Shown here: in pieces, positions 1 to 11,054 of the stretch
How the letters are laid out: each line of letters opens with the position of its first letter
Position numbering within the stretch: position 1 is the first letter of the stretch
Assembly (NCBI GenBank): GCA_034508935.3
Contig: CM067455.1
Coordinates: 13,470,076-13,534,075, forward strand
Origin: Berghia stephanieae
Taxonomy: Eukaryota > Mollusca > Gastropoda > Nudibranchia > Aeolidiidae
Direction of reading: 5' to 3'
Length of the DNA stretch: 64,000 nt
Notes under the pieces: model-generated
Database searches by the model: none
Told to the model about the DNA's origin: nothing
Seen by the model: only the letters and a program-made list of their open reading frames with translations
Made by a program: the position numbers and the translations under genes

Positions 1-108
1 AACACGGTATTGTCAACCAGGATGGGAAGGTTTTCTGCGACGTGACAGCCACACCGACACCTGCAATTACCTGGAAGTTTGAAGGCGAAAAAGATAACAT
101 TCAGAACA
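1..108 (+). CDS. Fas2: Exon: first half of Ig2 (partial at window edge)
   Basis: The frame starting at base 3 is open to a donor at 109 (GTCAGT). It holds the first cysteine of an Ig fold (DGKVFCDVTA) and the core tryptophan (PAITWKF), the B and C strands of an NCAM/FasII second Ig domain. The exon ends at phase 1, and its last base plus GT of the next exon makes a serine. A CAG near base 22 could be its acceptor, but the upstream residues (HGIVNQ) also fit the domain, so the exon probably begins outside the window. It is followed by a 1.64-kb intron rich in microsatellites. Confidence 0.82.
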
Positions 109-214
109 GTCAGTATTTTTGATAGTTCCTTTGTTCTTTCTCCAGGGAACCGGATGGGAGGTGGTGGATGAGTGAAATCATCTGATCACCACCATTGTTA
201 TTGACAATATCACG

Positions 215-219
215 TCATC

Positions 220-314
<95 letters not shown>
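215..314. repeat. (ATC)n microsatellite
   Basis: About 100 bases of uninterrupted ATC units lie in the intron after the first Ig2 exon. The poly-Ile and poly-Met frames across it are artefacts of the repeat. Confidence 0.97.
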
Positions 315-338
315 GACCTTATCCTACAAGATGGGATA

Positions 339-443
339 TCTTCTTCTTCTTCTTCTTCTTCTTCTTTTTCTTCTTCCTCCTCCTCCTCCTCCTCCCTCTC
401 CTCCTTCTCCTCCTCCTCCTCCTCCTTCTTCTTCTTCTTCCTC
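339..443. repeat. (TTC/TCC)n microsatellite
   Basis: A polypyrimidine TTC tract turns into TCC and back. It is close to the (ATC)n tract, separated by about 24 unique bases. Confidence 0.95.
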
Positions 444-1144
444 TGCAATCAGGGGAGGAATTTACTTCTTTCATACAATTTCATTTCCAGCAATGAGAGA
501 CTCGATGTGTGGTGGAACAAACAGGTGCAGTCTCTCACTTTCCAGAAGTTGGCTATCGTATCAATGATAGTTAACCATCTCAACTGCTACAAAATTATTT
601 AGTGCAGGAAAAAAAATAAATAAGGGCTTAAAGTTAAAGGCAGTGGTTCAAAATTTCCTCTTTTTTTTTTTAATGTCACCATCAGCGCGCAACGACAGCA
701 CTAGATCTCTTGGGTATCGGCCACCATGATATGATGTGATTCCTCTTGATTCATAATGTTTCTTATGTCTATCCGTCCACTCATCCATCCATCCATCCAC
801 AGTCTTGGCAATCAGTATGATTTCTCATATTTTATTAAGCTTTCAGGCCCAAAAATATGATAATAGGGAAATGTCCAAAAAATGCTAAGTGCTACAGGTC
901 AGGATTTGTAACAAAATGTGGAATAAAAGTGGAAGAGTTTAAATATGATAAAATTGTCTCCAGTTTGATGTGAATCTGAGTAGCCAGATTGCCAAAGGAA
1001 TGACTGATTCAGTGAATATTAAATTTGGACAGTTGCTGATGTTGAAAATAGGATGTTTAGGGGGAAAATATGAGAAAATCAGCCTAGATATTGAGGGATA
1101 TATGATGAATCTTGTTAAATGGTTGAGGTTGGTTGGTAAGTCTG

Positions 1145-1554
1145 CATCCATCCATCCCTCCATCCATCAAGCCTTCCATCCATCCATCCATCCATGCATG
1201 CATCCATCAAGCCTTCCATCCATCCATCCATCCATCCATCCATCCATCCATCCATCCATCCATCCATCCATCCATCCATCAATGCATTCATTCATCCATC
1301 CATCCATCCATCCATCCCTCCATCCATCAAGCCTTCCATCCATCCATCCATCCATCCATCCATCCATCCATCCATCCATCCATCCATCCATCCATCCATC
1401 CATCCATCCATCCATCCATCCATCCATCCATCCCTCCATCCATCAAGCCTTCCATCCATCCATCCATCCATCCATCCATCCATCCATCCATCCATCCATC
1501 CATCAAGCCTTCCATCCATCCATCAATGCATTCATTCATCCATCCATCCATACA
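1145..1554. repeat. (TCCA)n tetranucleotide array
   Basis: About 410 bases of TCCA units are interrupted periodically by CAAGCCTTCC and CAATGCATTCATT variants. The recurring interruptions show that blocks of the array were themselves duplicated. The array ends about 190 bases before the second Ig2 exon. Confidence 0.96.
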
Positions 1555-1748
1555 TACGTTGTCTACCTATTCTCTTATCTACCTCCTTACCAACTTACCC
1601 GCCTTTCTTTCTTACTTTCTTTTCTACCTTTTTGATCTTTTTTTTTTTTTCTTCTTTCATTTTATTATTTCTTCTTTATGTAGTCTAATTCTTTTTTTTT
1701 TTTTTTGGTATTTGCTTTTTGGTAAAATGTTATTTTCTTCCCTTCCAG

Positions 1749-1886
1749 GTGAAAAGTATGTCTTAGAGCAAGATGGTCTGGTCATCAAAAACCTCCAGTT
1801 CTCCGATGAAAGAGTTTATGTTTGTGACATCATTGTAACACAAACTGGAAAGAGCGGCAAATTGAAGGTCAACTTTGTTGTGGCTG
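1749..1886 (+). CDS. Fas2: Exon: second half of Ig2
   Basis: The acceptor is CTTCCAG after a long T-rich tract, and the donor is GTAAGT at 1887. Entry and exit are both phase 1. The product includes [16 protein letters not shown], which carries the L-I-L-x-D-x-x-Y-x-C pattern of strands E-F of an I-set Ig domain, with the second disulphide cysteine. The [14 protein letters not shown] stretch closely resembles FasII and apCAM Ig2 as I know them. The domain ends in a VNFVVA strand G, so the phase-1 intron that follows marks the Ig2/Ig3 border. Confidence 0.92.
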
Positions 1887-2183
1887 GTAAGTGGAAGAAT
1901 ATTCCATTTCTTTATTTTCGGGAAAGGGGTGTGAAATAGCCAAGACAATATACTTCCACTCTATTGTCCCGTATTGGATTCCTACCGATATCTATTTATT
2001 TGAGATGGCCAAGTGGACGAGGCATTGCACTTCCACTCTGAGGTCTCATATTGAATTCCCTTGTCAGTTTCTCTTATTTTTTTTTTTTATTGAGATAGCC
2101 AGGTGGACGAGGCATTGGACTTCCATCCTGATGCCTCGTATTGGATTCCTAATGTTTAAACCTTTTATTTGTAAAACTTATTT

Positions 2184-2440
2184 TGCGACTATGTGGTATA
2201 GTTGCATGGCACTCAGTTTGGATCGGAAGGGCCAGGGTTTGAGTCCGAGCAGCGCATAGTTGAATACTTGGAAAAGGTTCTTTACACACATTCTCACTGC
2301 ACTCGGATGTGAAATGAGTACCTGGGCCACCGCCTAATAGGTATTGTCATGTCTCTTCCCACAATTTTAGTGTCACTGTTGGCTAGGGACCCCTTATAAA
2401 GCGCTTTGAGCACGTTTAGTGGATATTGCGCTATAATATA
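2184..2440 (+). repeat. SINE family A, diverged copy
   Basis: A tRNA-derived SINE. The 5' head has an A-box-like TGTGGTATAGTTG and a B-box-like GGTTTGAGTCC, followed by a shared body and the 3' end AGCGCTTTGAGCACGTTTAG plus GGATATTGCGCTATA. The family recurs on both strands through the window. This copy has lost part of the central body. Confidence 0.88.
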
Positions 2441-2666
2441 TTCACTTGGCCATATAAAATTTCCCTGTTATCTGAACAAAAGGAGTTGATTTTGAGACTT
2501 GACCTTATCAATCATCATCATCATCTTTATTGTTATATTCTTTGAATAAAAACTGGAAGAATAATTTAATGATTCTGTCTTCATTCCCTTCACTTCCCCC
2601 CTCCCCCCCCCCCCCCCCTACTTTTCTCCCACCCTATATCTTGCCTCCACTTCCACCATTTTCCAG

Positions 2667-2785
2667 ATCCACCAAAGATTGACATGCCCCCAACGATTGA
2701 ACCCAACAACCCTAAAGTTGGAGATGAGGTGAAGATTCACTGCACCGCCAATGGAAGGCCCGATCCTGTTTACAATTTCCTGAAG
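2667..2785 (+). CDS. Fas2: Exon: first half of Ig3
   Basis: The acceptor is TTTTCCAG and the donor is GTACGT at 2786; entry is phase 1 and exit phase 0. The exon begins DPPKIDMPPTIEP, a typical inter-Ig linker, then VGDEVKIHCTANGRPDP with the first cysteine. Where NCAM-family Ig3 normally has Trp-x-Lys-Asp-Gly, the join with the next exon gives Phe-Leu-Lys-Asp-Gly, so the core tryptophan is replaced by phenylalanine. The replacement should keep the hydrophobic core. The following 2.9-kb intron contains two SINEs in opposite orientation, a LINE 3' end and a 30-bp minisatellite. Confidence 0.92.
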
Positions 2786-3074
2786 GTACGTTCTTAAAAT
2801 TTCGAGCTCACTACCACCCCTACTCCCCCCCTTCTCCCTATTATATGAACTAGAGATGTGTGCCACAAAAAGACGCTACCCCAAAAATTGCCCCTCTCCT
2901 GACTCATGATAGGTCCAACTTGCTTAGTTTCAGGTTTTTGGTTTCTGTGCAGTTGTGAATCTCCTCACAGTTAAATATCTGATGTGTAGAAAACTGAGTG
3001 GGCTTTTGTAAGATTGTCAAAGAATTTATTTACCATGGGCATGTTTAAGGAAGGTACAGATTTTCGTAAACAGG

Positions 3075-3451
3075 TGCATGCGTAAGCTACTCAGAATTAA
3101 ATGGATGGATAGAATAAAAAATGAAGAAGTATGGAAAAGAACACAGCAGAAACCAGTGGGAGAGGAAATAGGAAGAAGACGGAGGTGGATTGGACACACG
3201 CTTAGAAAGAACGACTCCACTATAACAAAGAAAGTATTGGACTGGAACCCCAGGGCAGAAGATCAAGGGGAAGGCCACGAGGAACATGGAGAAGAATTAA
3301 AGAAGCTGATATACAGAGAAGTGGTAAGACCTGGAATGAGATTAAAAAGTTAGCTCAGGATAGACAAGGATGGAAACTGTTTGTCTGTGGCCTATCCCCT
3401 GACCCAGGGTGAAAAAGGCAATGATGATGATGATGATGATGATGATGATGG
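3075..3451 (+). mobile_element. LINE 3' end: C-terminus of reverse-transcriptase ORF with (ATG)n tail
   Basis: The translation begins CMRKLLRIKWMDRIKNEEVW and continues RRRRWIGHTLRKNDSTI, then LDWNP, a C-terminal pattern very common in non-LTR retrotransposons of marine invertebrates. After DWNP the frame shifts by one, and GRPRGTWRRIKEADIQRSGK and LAQDRQGWKLFVCGL follow to a stop. A short (ATG)n run closes the element, as in LINEs with microsatellite tails. It is a 5'-truncated, inactive copy in intron 3. The clade was not determined. Confidence 0.82.
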
Positions 3452-3768
3452 GCTTAGTATAAAACACTTTCACGAGCGATTGATGTTGGTTCAAGGGATC
3501 GAATTGTAAGGGAGTGTCTGCCAGAAAATGCCAACCACCAAGCTTCCCCTGCCATGCAGTTCTCAACCCATGAATTGGATTATTTCCTGCCCTGAATGAA
3601 CTCGTGTACTAAATAAAGCTCTATAGATTTTCTGGGATAGTCCATGAAAACTTTGTGCTAGGTGGACAATAATACGCTCACAGAGATCTTTTCTCTATTT
3701 CTTTTTGAATCCCGATTTCGCTTGCGCAAGAGCTTTGTACCCTGAAACATCAAAATTTTTTTTAAAAA

Positions 3769-4069
3769 TTGAGCTTTTATATAGCGCAATATCCACTAAA
3801 GTGTGCTCAAAGCGCTTTACAAGGGGTCACTGGTCAACAGCAACATTTAACTTGTAGGACGGGACATGACGCCTGTGTGGCGATATTACAATTTTTCGAA
3901 CAAAGACAACGCTGTTAACGGCCAGGTACTCATTTTACACCTGAGTACGGTGAGAGACTGTGAGTAAAGAGCCTTTTCCAAGGACTCAACTATGCGCTGA
4001 GTGAGGCTCGAACCTAGGACCTTCCGATCCGAAAGCGAGTGTCATACCACTAGACCACACAGCCGCACA
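3769..4069 (-). repeat. SINE family A, near full length
   Basis: Reverse-strand copy with head (AGACCACACAGCCGCA at the right), B box (GGCTCGAACC on the + strand) and 3' tail at the left (ATAGCGCAATATCCACTAAA). It sits head-on to a remnant of a possible DNA transposon at its right edge and forms an inverted pair with the copy at 2184-2440. Confidence 0.93.
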
Positions 4070-4240
4070 ATTTTCTACACAATTTTGTTATTTTTTTGAT
4101 GAACCAACCCAGTGTCATACGATTAACATTGAAATCCTTTGCAAAATGCGTGAGGACGTCTCTTGTTGAATTGTTTTTCTCCCAAAATTTTGCATTTCTG
4201 AAAATGAAAAAGGAATGACTGATTGATAGATATCCCATGG
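4070..4240 (-). pseudogene. Possible DNA-transposase fragment with helix-turn-helix-like peptide
   Basis: The reverse strand encodes DVLTHFAKDFNVNRMTLGWF followed by IKKI, which resembles the psq/pogo-type helix-turn-helix of some DNA transposases (A-x-x-F-x-V-x-x-x-T-L-x-x-x-I-K-K). The SINE at 3769-4069 abuts its downstream end and may have interrupted it. No catalytic domain is visible. Because the match is short, this is a weak call. Confidence 0.28.
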
Positions 4241-5144
4241 CGTGATACCTAATAATTTATTGCTTAAAAATCGAGGCATCTCATCATGACACATCTGTCC
4301 ATTAATCTCTATTGAATTAAGTGTTGCGACAAATGACAAATATTAACTAAAAGCACAACTATAATCTTCGTGGGGTTAGTTGATCAGGTGCTCAACATGC
4401 CCCTAATCAAAATTGATCAACTTACCTCGAACTTGACTTATGTCAGTATGAGTTTGATTTCAGAAAAAAACCATTAATATAAGGTGTTATATTTGATTGC
4501 GTAAATTATTGGTTATTGATTATTTAAAAGGGATTCATATCAGTCTAAGATAAATCAGGAACGAAAAATAACAAACTGATCCAATAAATGATGATTTCAC
4601 TTTGAGGTTTAAAAAAGCGACTTTCTCGCTTTTTTTTTTTTTTTTTTTTCGATGAATACAGGATAAAGAAATGCAATGATATTATGAATAGAAGAAGGCA
4701 TCGTGTTTATAAACAATCTCAAAAAGGAAGTAACTCAATAAATAACCAAACTATAAAGTTGAGAGGGGGTGCTCAAATAATGATGATGATGATGATGATA
4801 ATAAATCTCTTATATATATATATGTAGAGCCTTAGCACCCCAATCAAGGTGCCCAACAAGGAGGAACAATGTGGAGATACAGTACATTGTAAACACTAGA
4901 CAATAATGTCGTCGTAAACCTTTATGGCCTACACAACCAACAAGCAAGGATACTCTTTGAATCTGACCTTCGTCATACCCTTTTATTTGCTTTGAAATTC
5001 TCGAATTGTGCCACGAATGCAGATATGATCTAAAAGCGTCTTTTACTCCTTATATAATAATGGTATTCACTCAAACTTTGATATAAAAATGTTTATATAC
5101 ATTTAAAAAAAAAAACAAAAACAAAAAACAAACCTCTGAGTACA

Positions 5145-5650
5145 AGTGCTAAACAACACTGGTTTAAGTGTTTAATAAGAAGTAAGAGAGCTTAAAAACT
5201 TGGTTAAAAGTGCTTGACAACTTAGGTAAAAATCTGTGGTAAAAGGGCTAAACAACTGTAGACAAAGTGTTAAACAACTGTGGTCAACGTGCTAAGCAAA
5301 CACACAACTGTAGAAACGGTGCAAAACAACTGTGGTAAAAGGTGGTAAGTGCTAAACAACTGTGGTAAAAGGTGGTAAGTGCTAAACAACTGTGGTAAAA
5401 GGTGGTAAGTGCAAAACAACTGTGGTAAAAGGTGGTAAGTGCAAAACAACTGTGGTAAAAGGTGGTAAGTGCTAAACAACTGTGGTAAAAGGTGGTAAGT
5501 GCAAAACAACTGTGGTAAAAGGTGGTAAAAATGCAAAACATCTGTAGAAAAAGTGCTAAACAACTGTGGGAAAAGGGCGTTAAAAGTAAAGTGCAAAGCA
5601 ATTGTAGAAAAAGTGCTAAACAACTGTGGTAAACGTGCTAAATAGCTCCA
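5145..5650. repeat. 30-bp minisatellite next to the Ig3 exon
   Basis: From about 5325 to 5535 a 30-bp unit (AACTGTGGTAAAAGGTGGTA plus AGTGCTAAAC) is repeated seven times with almost no change. Shorter degenerate relatives of GTGCTAAACAACTGTGG extend the block to about 5145 and 5650. The array ends about 36 bases before the acceptor of the exon at 5686. Confidence 0.93.
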
Positions 5651-5685
5651 CTATTCATGCCTACGATATCTCATTTTTCCATCAG

Positions 5686-5836
5686 GATGGCAACAGTATC
5701 CCCGAAGATCAGATTGATGCTACTAGTGGAATCTTGACCATTCCAGAGCTCAAGCCTGAAGATGAGGCAATGTACACTTGCGTTGCATCTAACGTTGGAG
5801 GAAGTGATGAAAAGGGGAACAGTCTTGATGTCAAAA
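5686..5836 (+). CDS. Fas2: Exon: second half of Ig3
   Basis: The acceptor is TTTTTCCATCAG and the donor is GTAAGT at 5837; entry is phase 0 and exit phase 1. The product starts DGNSIPEDQ and continues GILTIPELKPEDEAMYTC, a clear strand E-F signature with the second Ig cysteine, then VASNVGGSDEKGNSLDV as strand G. It completes Ig3. The exon lies only about 40 bases after the end of a 30-bp minisatellite, so its polypyrimidine tract sits in the short unique gap between array and exon. Confidence 0.93.
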
Positions 5837-6576
5837 GTAAGTTATACTTTTAAAAGAATCTCAAGACACATCTTTACTGTATTTGTTTTTATTGACCCTT
5901 TGAATCCTTGATTTGGCTATGAATTGTTATTGTTATTTATTTATTTATTTATTTTTTCCACTCAAAATTGATAATTTATATTGTAAAGTGCCCAGAGCTT
6001 GTGTTTTACACGAGAATGAGCTCTGTATAAATGTGTATTATTATTATTATTATTATTACTTTAAAAATACACCTCCCTTCCCCCAAAAATGTATTATAAT
6101 GGCGTGAAACATAAATGAATGTAATAGATTAGAAAAATAACAAAATGTCAAGTAGGGTAGATTTCGACCTCAAAACCCATCCTTAGCCAAGACAAGGAGA
6201 AATATTCATAGGAAATCACCTTTTCTCGCTGTTTCTGTTGTTAGCTTATGAGGTGTTTCGACCCCAGAACATTTTTTTTTCTTTTATTATTTTGATTCTT
6301 ACAGATATTTTTATTCATTTTTTTGGTATCCTCTTACAGCCTACAACTTCTGGCAGCTTAATATCTGCATGAAATTGTTACTGAGGAGATTAAATCAGTT
6401 ACAACAATTATATTTTATTTTAAGAGTTAAGACATTTGATCAATCCACAAACCTATATGTTCAAGTTTCAAGTTTCAAAAGTTTATTTTTAGGCAATTGC
6501 CAATATAACTCGTACAAGAATATAATATTTTCATCAACAAATCAAGTAAGTAAAATCAACAATAAAGTAAGGCAAA

Positions 6577-7025
<449 letters not shown>

Positions 7026-7405
7026 TGAGTAATTTGCACATTATTTGATGCCTCCATCGCCAGTAGAAACTGAGCTCAAGTCATTAAGATTGTGCAATAT
7101 ACACATTTTGAAATTGGGGTTAGTGAGATTAAAACGTGTAGATTACACAGAGTAAGTCATAAGCTTATGCATGCATGCCATATATTTAAGTAATTACATA
7201 TTGAGTTTTCTATTTTCATGAAAAAAGTATTGAATACACAAAAAAAAGCAGTTTTAAACAAGAATGAAATAGTCAGTACTGAACGTTTTGGTTTCAAACC
7301 CATTCCATAGCCAATAGTTAACTAAAGCAATTTACTTGATTAAAATAGTTCAAAAAAATAAAAATGAATTTATATATATTTAATTAATTAATTGATTAAT
7401 TAAAA

Positions 7406-7460
7406 AATTTGAATTTTTATATACCGCAATATTTACTAAACTAAAAGTGCTTTACAATTA
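7406..7460 (-). repeat. SINE family A, 3'-end fragment
   Basis: TTTATATACCGCAATATTTA and the AAAGTGCTTTACAA that follows match the reversed 3' end of SINE family A. The rest of the element is missing. Confidence 0.55.
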
Positions 7461-7629
7461 ATTCATTAATCAATATTTATTTTTATCTTTTTTTTTTAAA
7501 CTCTCCTCATATAAAAAATATGGGAGATACAAAATAATACTAATGGTTCTTATTTTTAGAAAATAGCCCAGCATCCAAGTTGACCCATGTTTCCAGCTCG
7601 TATTAAATATTAACTTGTGTCTTTGCCAG

Positions 7630-7775
7630 TTCCCCCAGTGATCAAACCCATCGCAGATTTGCCCGAAGCACCAGAAAAGGCAGAAGAGGTCATTCAGTGT
7701 GTGGCAGAGGGAGATCCAGCACCAGAGGTGACCTGGAAGAAAGAGGGAATGGAGACCGTTTACACCACGACGCAG
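7630..7775 (+). CDS. Fas2: Exon: first half of Ig4
   Basis: The acceptor is CTTTGCCAG and the donor is GTTTGT at 7776; entry is phase 1 and exit phase 0. It starts IPPVIKPIADLPEAPEKAEE and goes on to VIQCVAEGDPAPEVTWKKEG, with the first cysteine and the core tryptophan of an I-set Ig domain. It is separated from its second half by a 2.4-kb intron that holds a minisatellite and three SINE copies. Confidence 0.93.
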
Positions 7776-8009
7776 GTTTGTATTTTATCCACTATTCATG
7801 GCCGAATGTCTGTATTCGCTTGGTATTTTGTACTTTGAAAAAAAAATCAAAACAAACAAAACAAAACAAAAAACCCCCACACATTTAGGTCTGAAAACTC
7901 ATACTTCAATTATCCATCAAATATCAATGATGCTCGTCTTGTCACAAAAACTTGTCCTTAAATGTCAACACTTCCAAGTGGGCTGGGGCTTCAATGGAAG
8001 TTCCATGTT

Positions 8010-8355
8010 TGAGATTTTTTTTTTTTTTTGGACAAGATGAGGATTAAGTCCCAGGTTTGAGACTTTTTGACATGATGAGGATTGAGTCCCCGGTTTGAGC
8101 TTTTTTGACAAGATGTGGATTAAGTCCCAGGTTTGAGCCTTTTTGACGAGGATTAAATCCCAGGTTTGAGACTTTTTGACAAGATGAGGATTGAGTCCCA
8201 GGTTTGAGCTTTTTTGACAAGATGTGGATTAAACCTCAGGTTTGAGCCTTTTTGACAAGATGTGGATTAAGTCCCAGGTTTGACCCTTTTTGACAACCCT
8301 TTTTGACGAGATGACGATTAAGTCCCAGGTTTGAGCCGTTTTGACAAGATGACGA
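8010..8355. repeat. 38-bp minisatellite made from a piece of a foldback element
   Basis: About nine copies of a unit containing GACAAGATGAGGATTAAGTC and CCAGGTTTGAG, with variable T runs. The unit is the same sequence found once in an interspersed foldback repeat elsewhere (for example 63900-63990), and at the right edge the array runs into the rest of that element (ATTGATCGATTTTTGAAGGA). Confidence 0.9.
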
Positions 8356-8539
8356 TCAGTTTAATTGATCGATTTTTGAAGGAGTCATCATTTTGACCCA
8401 AAAAATTTTAATGTCTAAATGTGGTTCTTTTTTGTTCTTTTTTTTTTTTCAGACTAGCACTGGCAGATCGTTTTCAGTTTAATTTCACTTTTCAGTTTCG
8501 GCTCACCCGACGTGATACATATTTGAGAGGATGATTCAT

Positions 8540-8835
8540 TTATGTGGGGCTATGTGACTGGAAAGTTCTGGGTTCGAGCCTCGCTCGGCTCGTTCAACTC
8601 ATAGTTGAGTCCTTGGAAAAGGCTATTTATTCATTTTCTCTCACTGTAACTCAGGTGTAAAATAAAATGAATCCCTGGCCGTTAACAGAGTTGTCTCTGT
8701 CCGAAAAAAATTGTAATATCGCCTAACAGGCGTCATGTCCAGTCCTGCGTGTAAAGTGTTGCTGTTGGCCAGGGACCCCTTGTAAAGCGCTTTGAGCACG
8801 TTTAGTGGATATTGCGCTATATACATGCTCTAGTT
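8540..8835 (+). repeat. SINE family A copy
   Basis: Head (GGCTATGTGACTGGAAAGTT, with part of the A-box region lost), B box GGTTCGAGCCT, full body, and 3' end GGATATTGCGCTATATA. It is the first of three copies on the same strand in the Ig4 intron. Confidence 0.92.
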
Positions 8836-8847
8836 TATAAATAAGAG

Positions 8848-9124
8848 AATTGGATTCAGTAGTCTGATGTCACGTCACCCGGCAACGGCGGCCATCTTGG
8901 TTCTAAACAAAGAAAATCATTACTTTTTATTCTTTGATGAGAATGTATAAAAGTCAAAACAAGATCATATTTATAATGTTTTTCTCCTCTGGATACACTT
9001 TTATGCTCGTCGGAGAAATATTTCAATCGGTCGTCCGCCATTGTTCCGATAGTTTAGAGCCAGTGTTACTAAGTTACCATGCGTCATTAGGAAGGAAGTG
9101 ACGTTACGACTATTGAATCCTATT
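8848..9124 (-). mobile_element. MITE with terminal inverted repeats and a short internal ORF
   Basis: The ends GGATTCAGTAGTCTGATGTC and ATTGAATCC (right) form imperfect terminal inverted repeats. The reverse strand carries a 61-codon frame starting MADDRLKYFSDEHKSVSRGE, KHYKYDLVL, running into the left terminal repeat. A second, inverted copy at 34488-34792 begins MADAFMKYFSDEHKSVS. A conserved start inside a non-autonomous element suggests a leftover 5' end of a longer element's gene. The peptide recalls N-termini of uncharacterised invertebrate proteins, but I cannot name the family with certainty. Confidence 0.72.
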
Positions 9125-9161
9125 GGATATATCATCTTGAAGAAGAATATGAGATGATTGT

Positions 9162-9556
9162 TGTTGTGCGGCTATGCGGACTAGTGGTATGATGACACTC
9201 ACCTTCATGCCAGGAAGGCCCAGGGTTTGTCGGGTCCTGCTCTGAGTGCAGCATAATCGAGTCCTTGGAAAAGGCTCGTTACTCACATTCTCTCACTGTA
9301 CTCAGGTGTTAAATGAGTACCTGGTCATTAACAGTGTTGTCTCTGTTGGATTAAAAAAATAATAATTGCAGTGTCACCCAACTGGCGTCGCATCTCGTTC
9401 TACATGTTAGGTGTTGCTGCTATAAAAATTAATAATTGTATCGCCTAACTGGCGTCATATCTCGTTCTATATATTAGGTGTTGCTGTTGGCTAAGGACCC
9501 CTTGTCAATCGCTTTGAGCATGTTAAGTTGATATTGGGCCATTGAAATGCTCTAGT
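9162..9556 (+). repeat. SINE family A with internal duplication
   Basis: Head, B-box region and body are present, but the stretch containing ATTGTATCGCCTAACTGGCG and TCGTTCTA is present twice (near 9365-9415 and 9425-9475), making this copy about 90 bases longer than the others. Confidence 0.88.
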
Positions 9557-9717
9557 TTTTTTTAAAGTGTCTTTTTAATTAATTTTTTATTTTTTTTTCT
9601 TCTGAAAATAACATTCTCAACTATCATTTCAAATTCGTCTTAAGCATGAAGTGTCAGAAGTGTCAAAAGAATAATCTACTTTGGTGTGTAACAAAAGAGA
9701 AATCTTTTTCTCTTATT

Positions 9718-10022
9718 TTGCGGCTATGTGGTGTAGTGGTATGACACTCGCTTTCGGATCGGAAGGTCCTGGGTTCGAGCCTCGCTCGGCGCATAGTTGA
9801 GTCCATGGAAAAGGCTCTTTACTCACATTCTCTCACCCTACTCAGGTGTAAAATGAGTACCTGGCCATTAACAGCGTTGTCTCTGTCCCAAATATTTGTA
9901 ATATCGCCTGACAGGCGTCATGTCTCGTCCTACATGTTATGTGTTGCTGTTGGCCAGGGACCCCTTGTAAAGCGCTTTGAGCACGTTTAGTGGATATTGC
10001 GCTATATAAAAGCTCAATTTTA
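9718..10022 (+). repeat. SINE family A, full-length reference copy
   Basis: A complete copy: A box TGTGGTGTAGTGGTATGAC, B box GGGTTCGAGCCTC, conserved body, and a 3' end in GCGCTATATAAAAGCTCAA followed by a T/A-rich tail. It ends about 140 bases before the second Ig4 exon. Its tRNA-like head implies RNA polymerase III transcription of the founder. Confidence 0.94.
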
Positions 10023-10161
10023 TTTATTTATTTATTTTTTTAAATCTTCATTTTCATTTTTTTTTTTTTTTCAAATTGAATAAACTAATACAGGTTTTTA
10101 TTTTTTAAAAAAATAAAAAATTATCTATCCATTTTCTTTATTTTTTTTTATTTTTTCCTAG

Positions 10162-10333
10162 GCCCACCCTAAGATAACGGTGATTAATAACAGTCCAACC
10201 GATGCTGATATCAAGGTCGTCACCGCTGAGTTGAAATTTGACGGGGTTAAGGCTGATGATGCAGGCTCCTATGTCTGCTCTGCTACCAATGTGGTTGGCT
10301 CAGATACCAAGACTTTCAAAATGGGTGTCACAT
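10162..10333 (+). CDS. Fas2: Exon: second half of Ig4
   Basis: The acceptor is TTTTTTCCTAG and the donor is GTGAGT at 10334; entry is phase 0 and exit phase 1. It contains ADDAGSYVCSATNVVGSDTK, the Asp-x-Gly-x-Tyr-x-Cys strand-F motif followed by the usual Ala-x-Asn-x-x-Gly turn. An N-N-S sequon in VINNSPTD is a possible N-glycosylation site. A full SINE ends about 140 bases upstream, and an (ATT)n microsatellite starts 40 bases after the donor. Confidence 0.94.
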
Positions 10334-10371
10334 GTGAGTTTCTATGAACTTTTTGCTTCAAAGCTGGCGTG

Positions 10372-10513
<142 letters not shown>

Positions 10514-11054
10514 TCAAGCATAATTATATGAACTAAAATTCCTATCTTTAAAATTGCAGTTCAAAGGGTTATCTATTTTTTGTAAAAGAGAAAAAAATAA
10601 ACATTTTTGTGAAAATATATGATATATTTTTTTAGTGTATGTACTTTTGGCTTTGAGAAAAATAAAGATTCTGATTTTTAAAGCCAAATTCTTATTTTTA
10701 AGGTTTAATCCTGATTATTGAGTTAATCCCAATTTATTGGCATTATGAGTTTTCATCCGTGAATCCCGATCATTCCTTTAGTCGAGGAAGAGAGTCATGA
10801 GCAAAGGGATTTGTATCTACTCTGGGTTCAGTAGAATTTTTTTTCTGACCACCCCCTGTCCATTGAGCAGAGACACGGAAGCAGGGTCCATTTAATCAGG
10901 TTGAAAGTACTTTGTAATTTGTGATATTGACTGGCTTCCTATTCAAACGATAGTCAGCCATTCTTACTGTCTTTTTATTGGTTAGAAACTAGGATGAATC
11001 GAGGTAAATTTCTCCTAAGATTCTTCATGACTTATTTTATAAGTTTTATATAAT

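Noticed and set aside
970-1939. His-Pro-Ser-Ile frames across the TCCA array
   Set aside because: Produced by the tetranucleotide repeat; only 1749-1886 within one of them is real exon.
9718-9790. tRNA gene
   Set aside because: The A and B boxes belong to the head of a repeated SINE; no intact cloverleaf can be drawn. The same applies to the other SINE copies and to 13099-13176 and 19615-19700.
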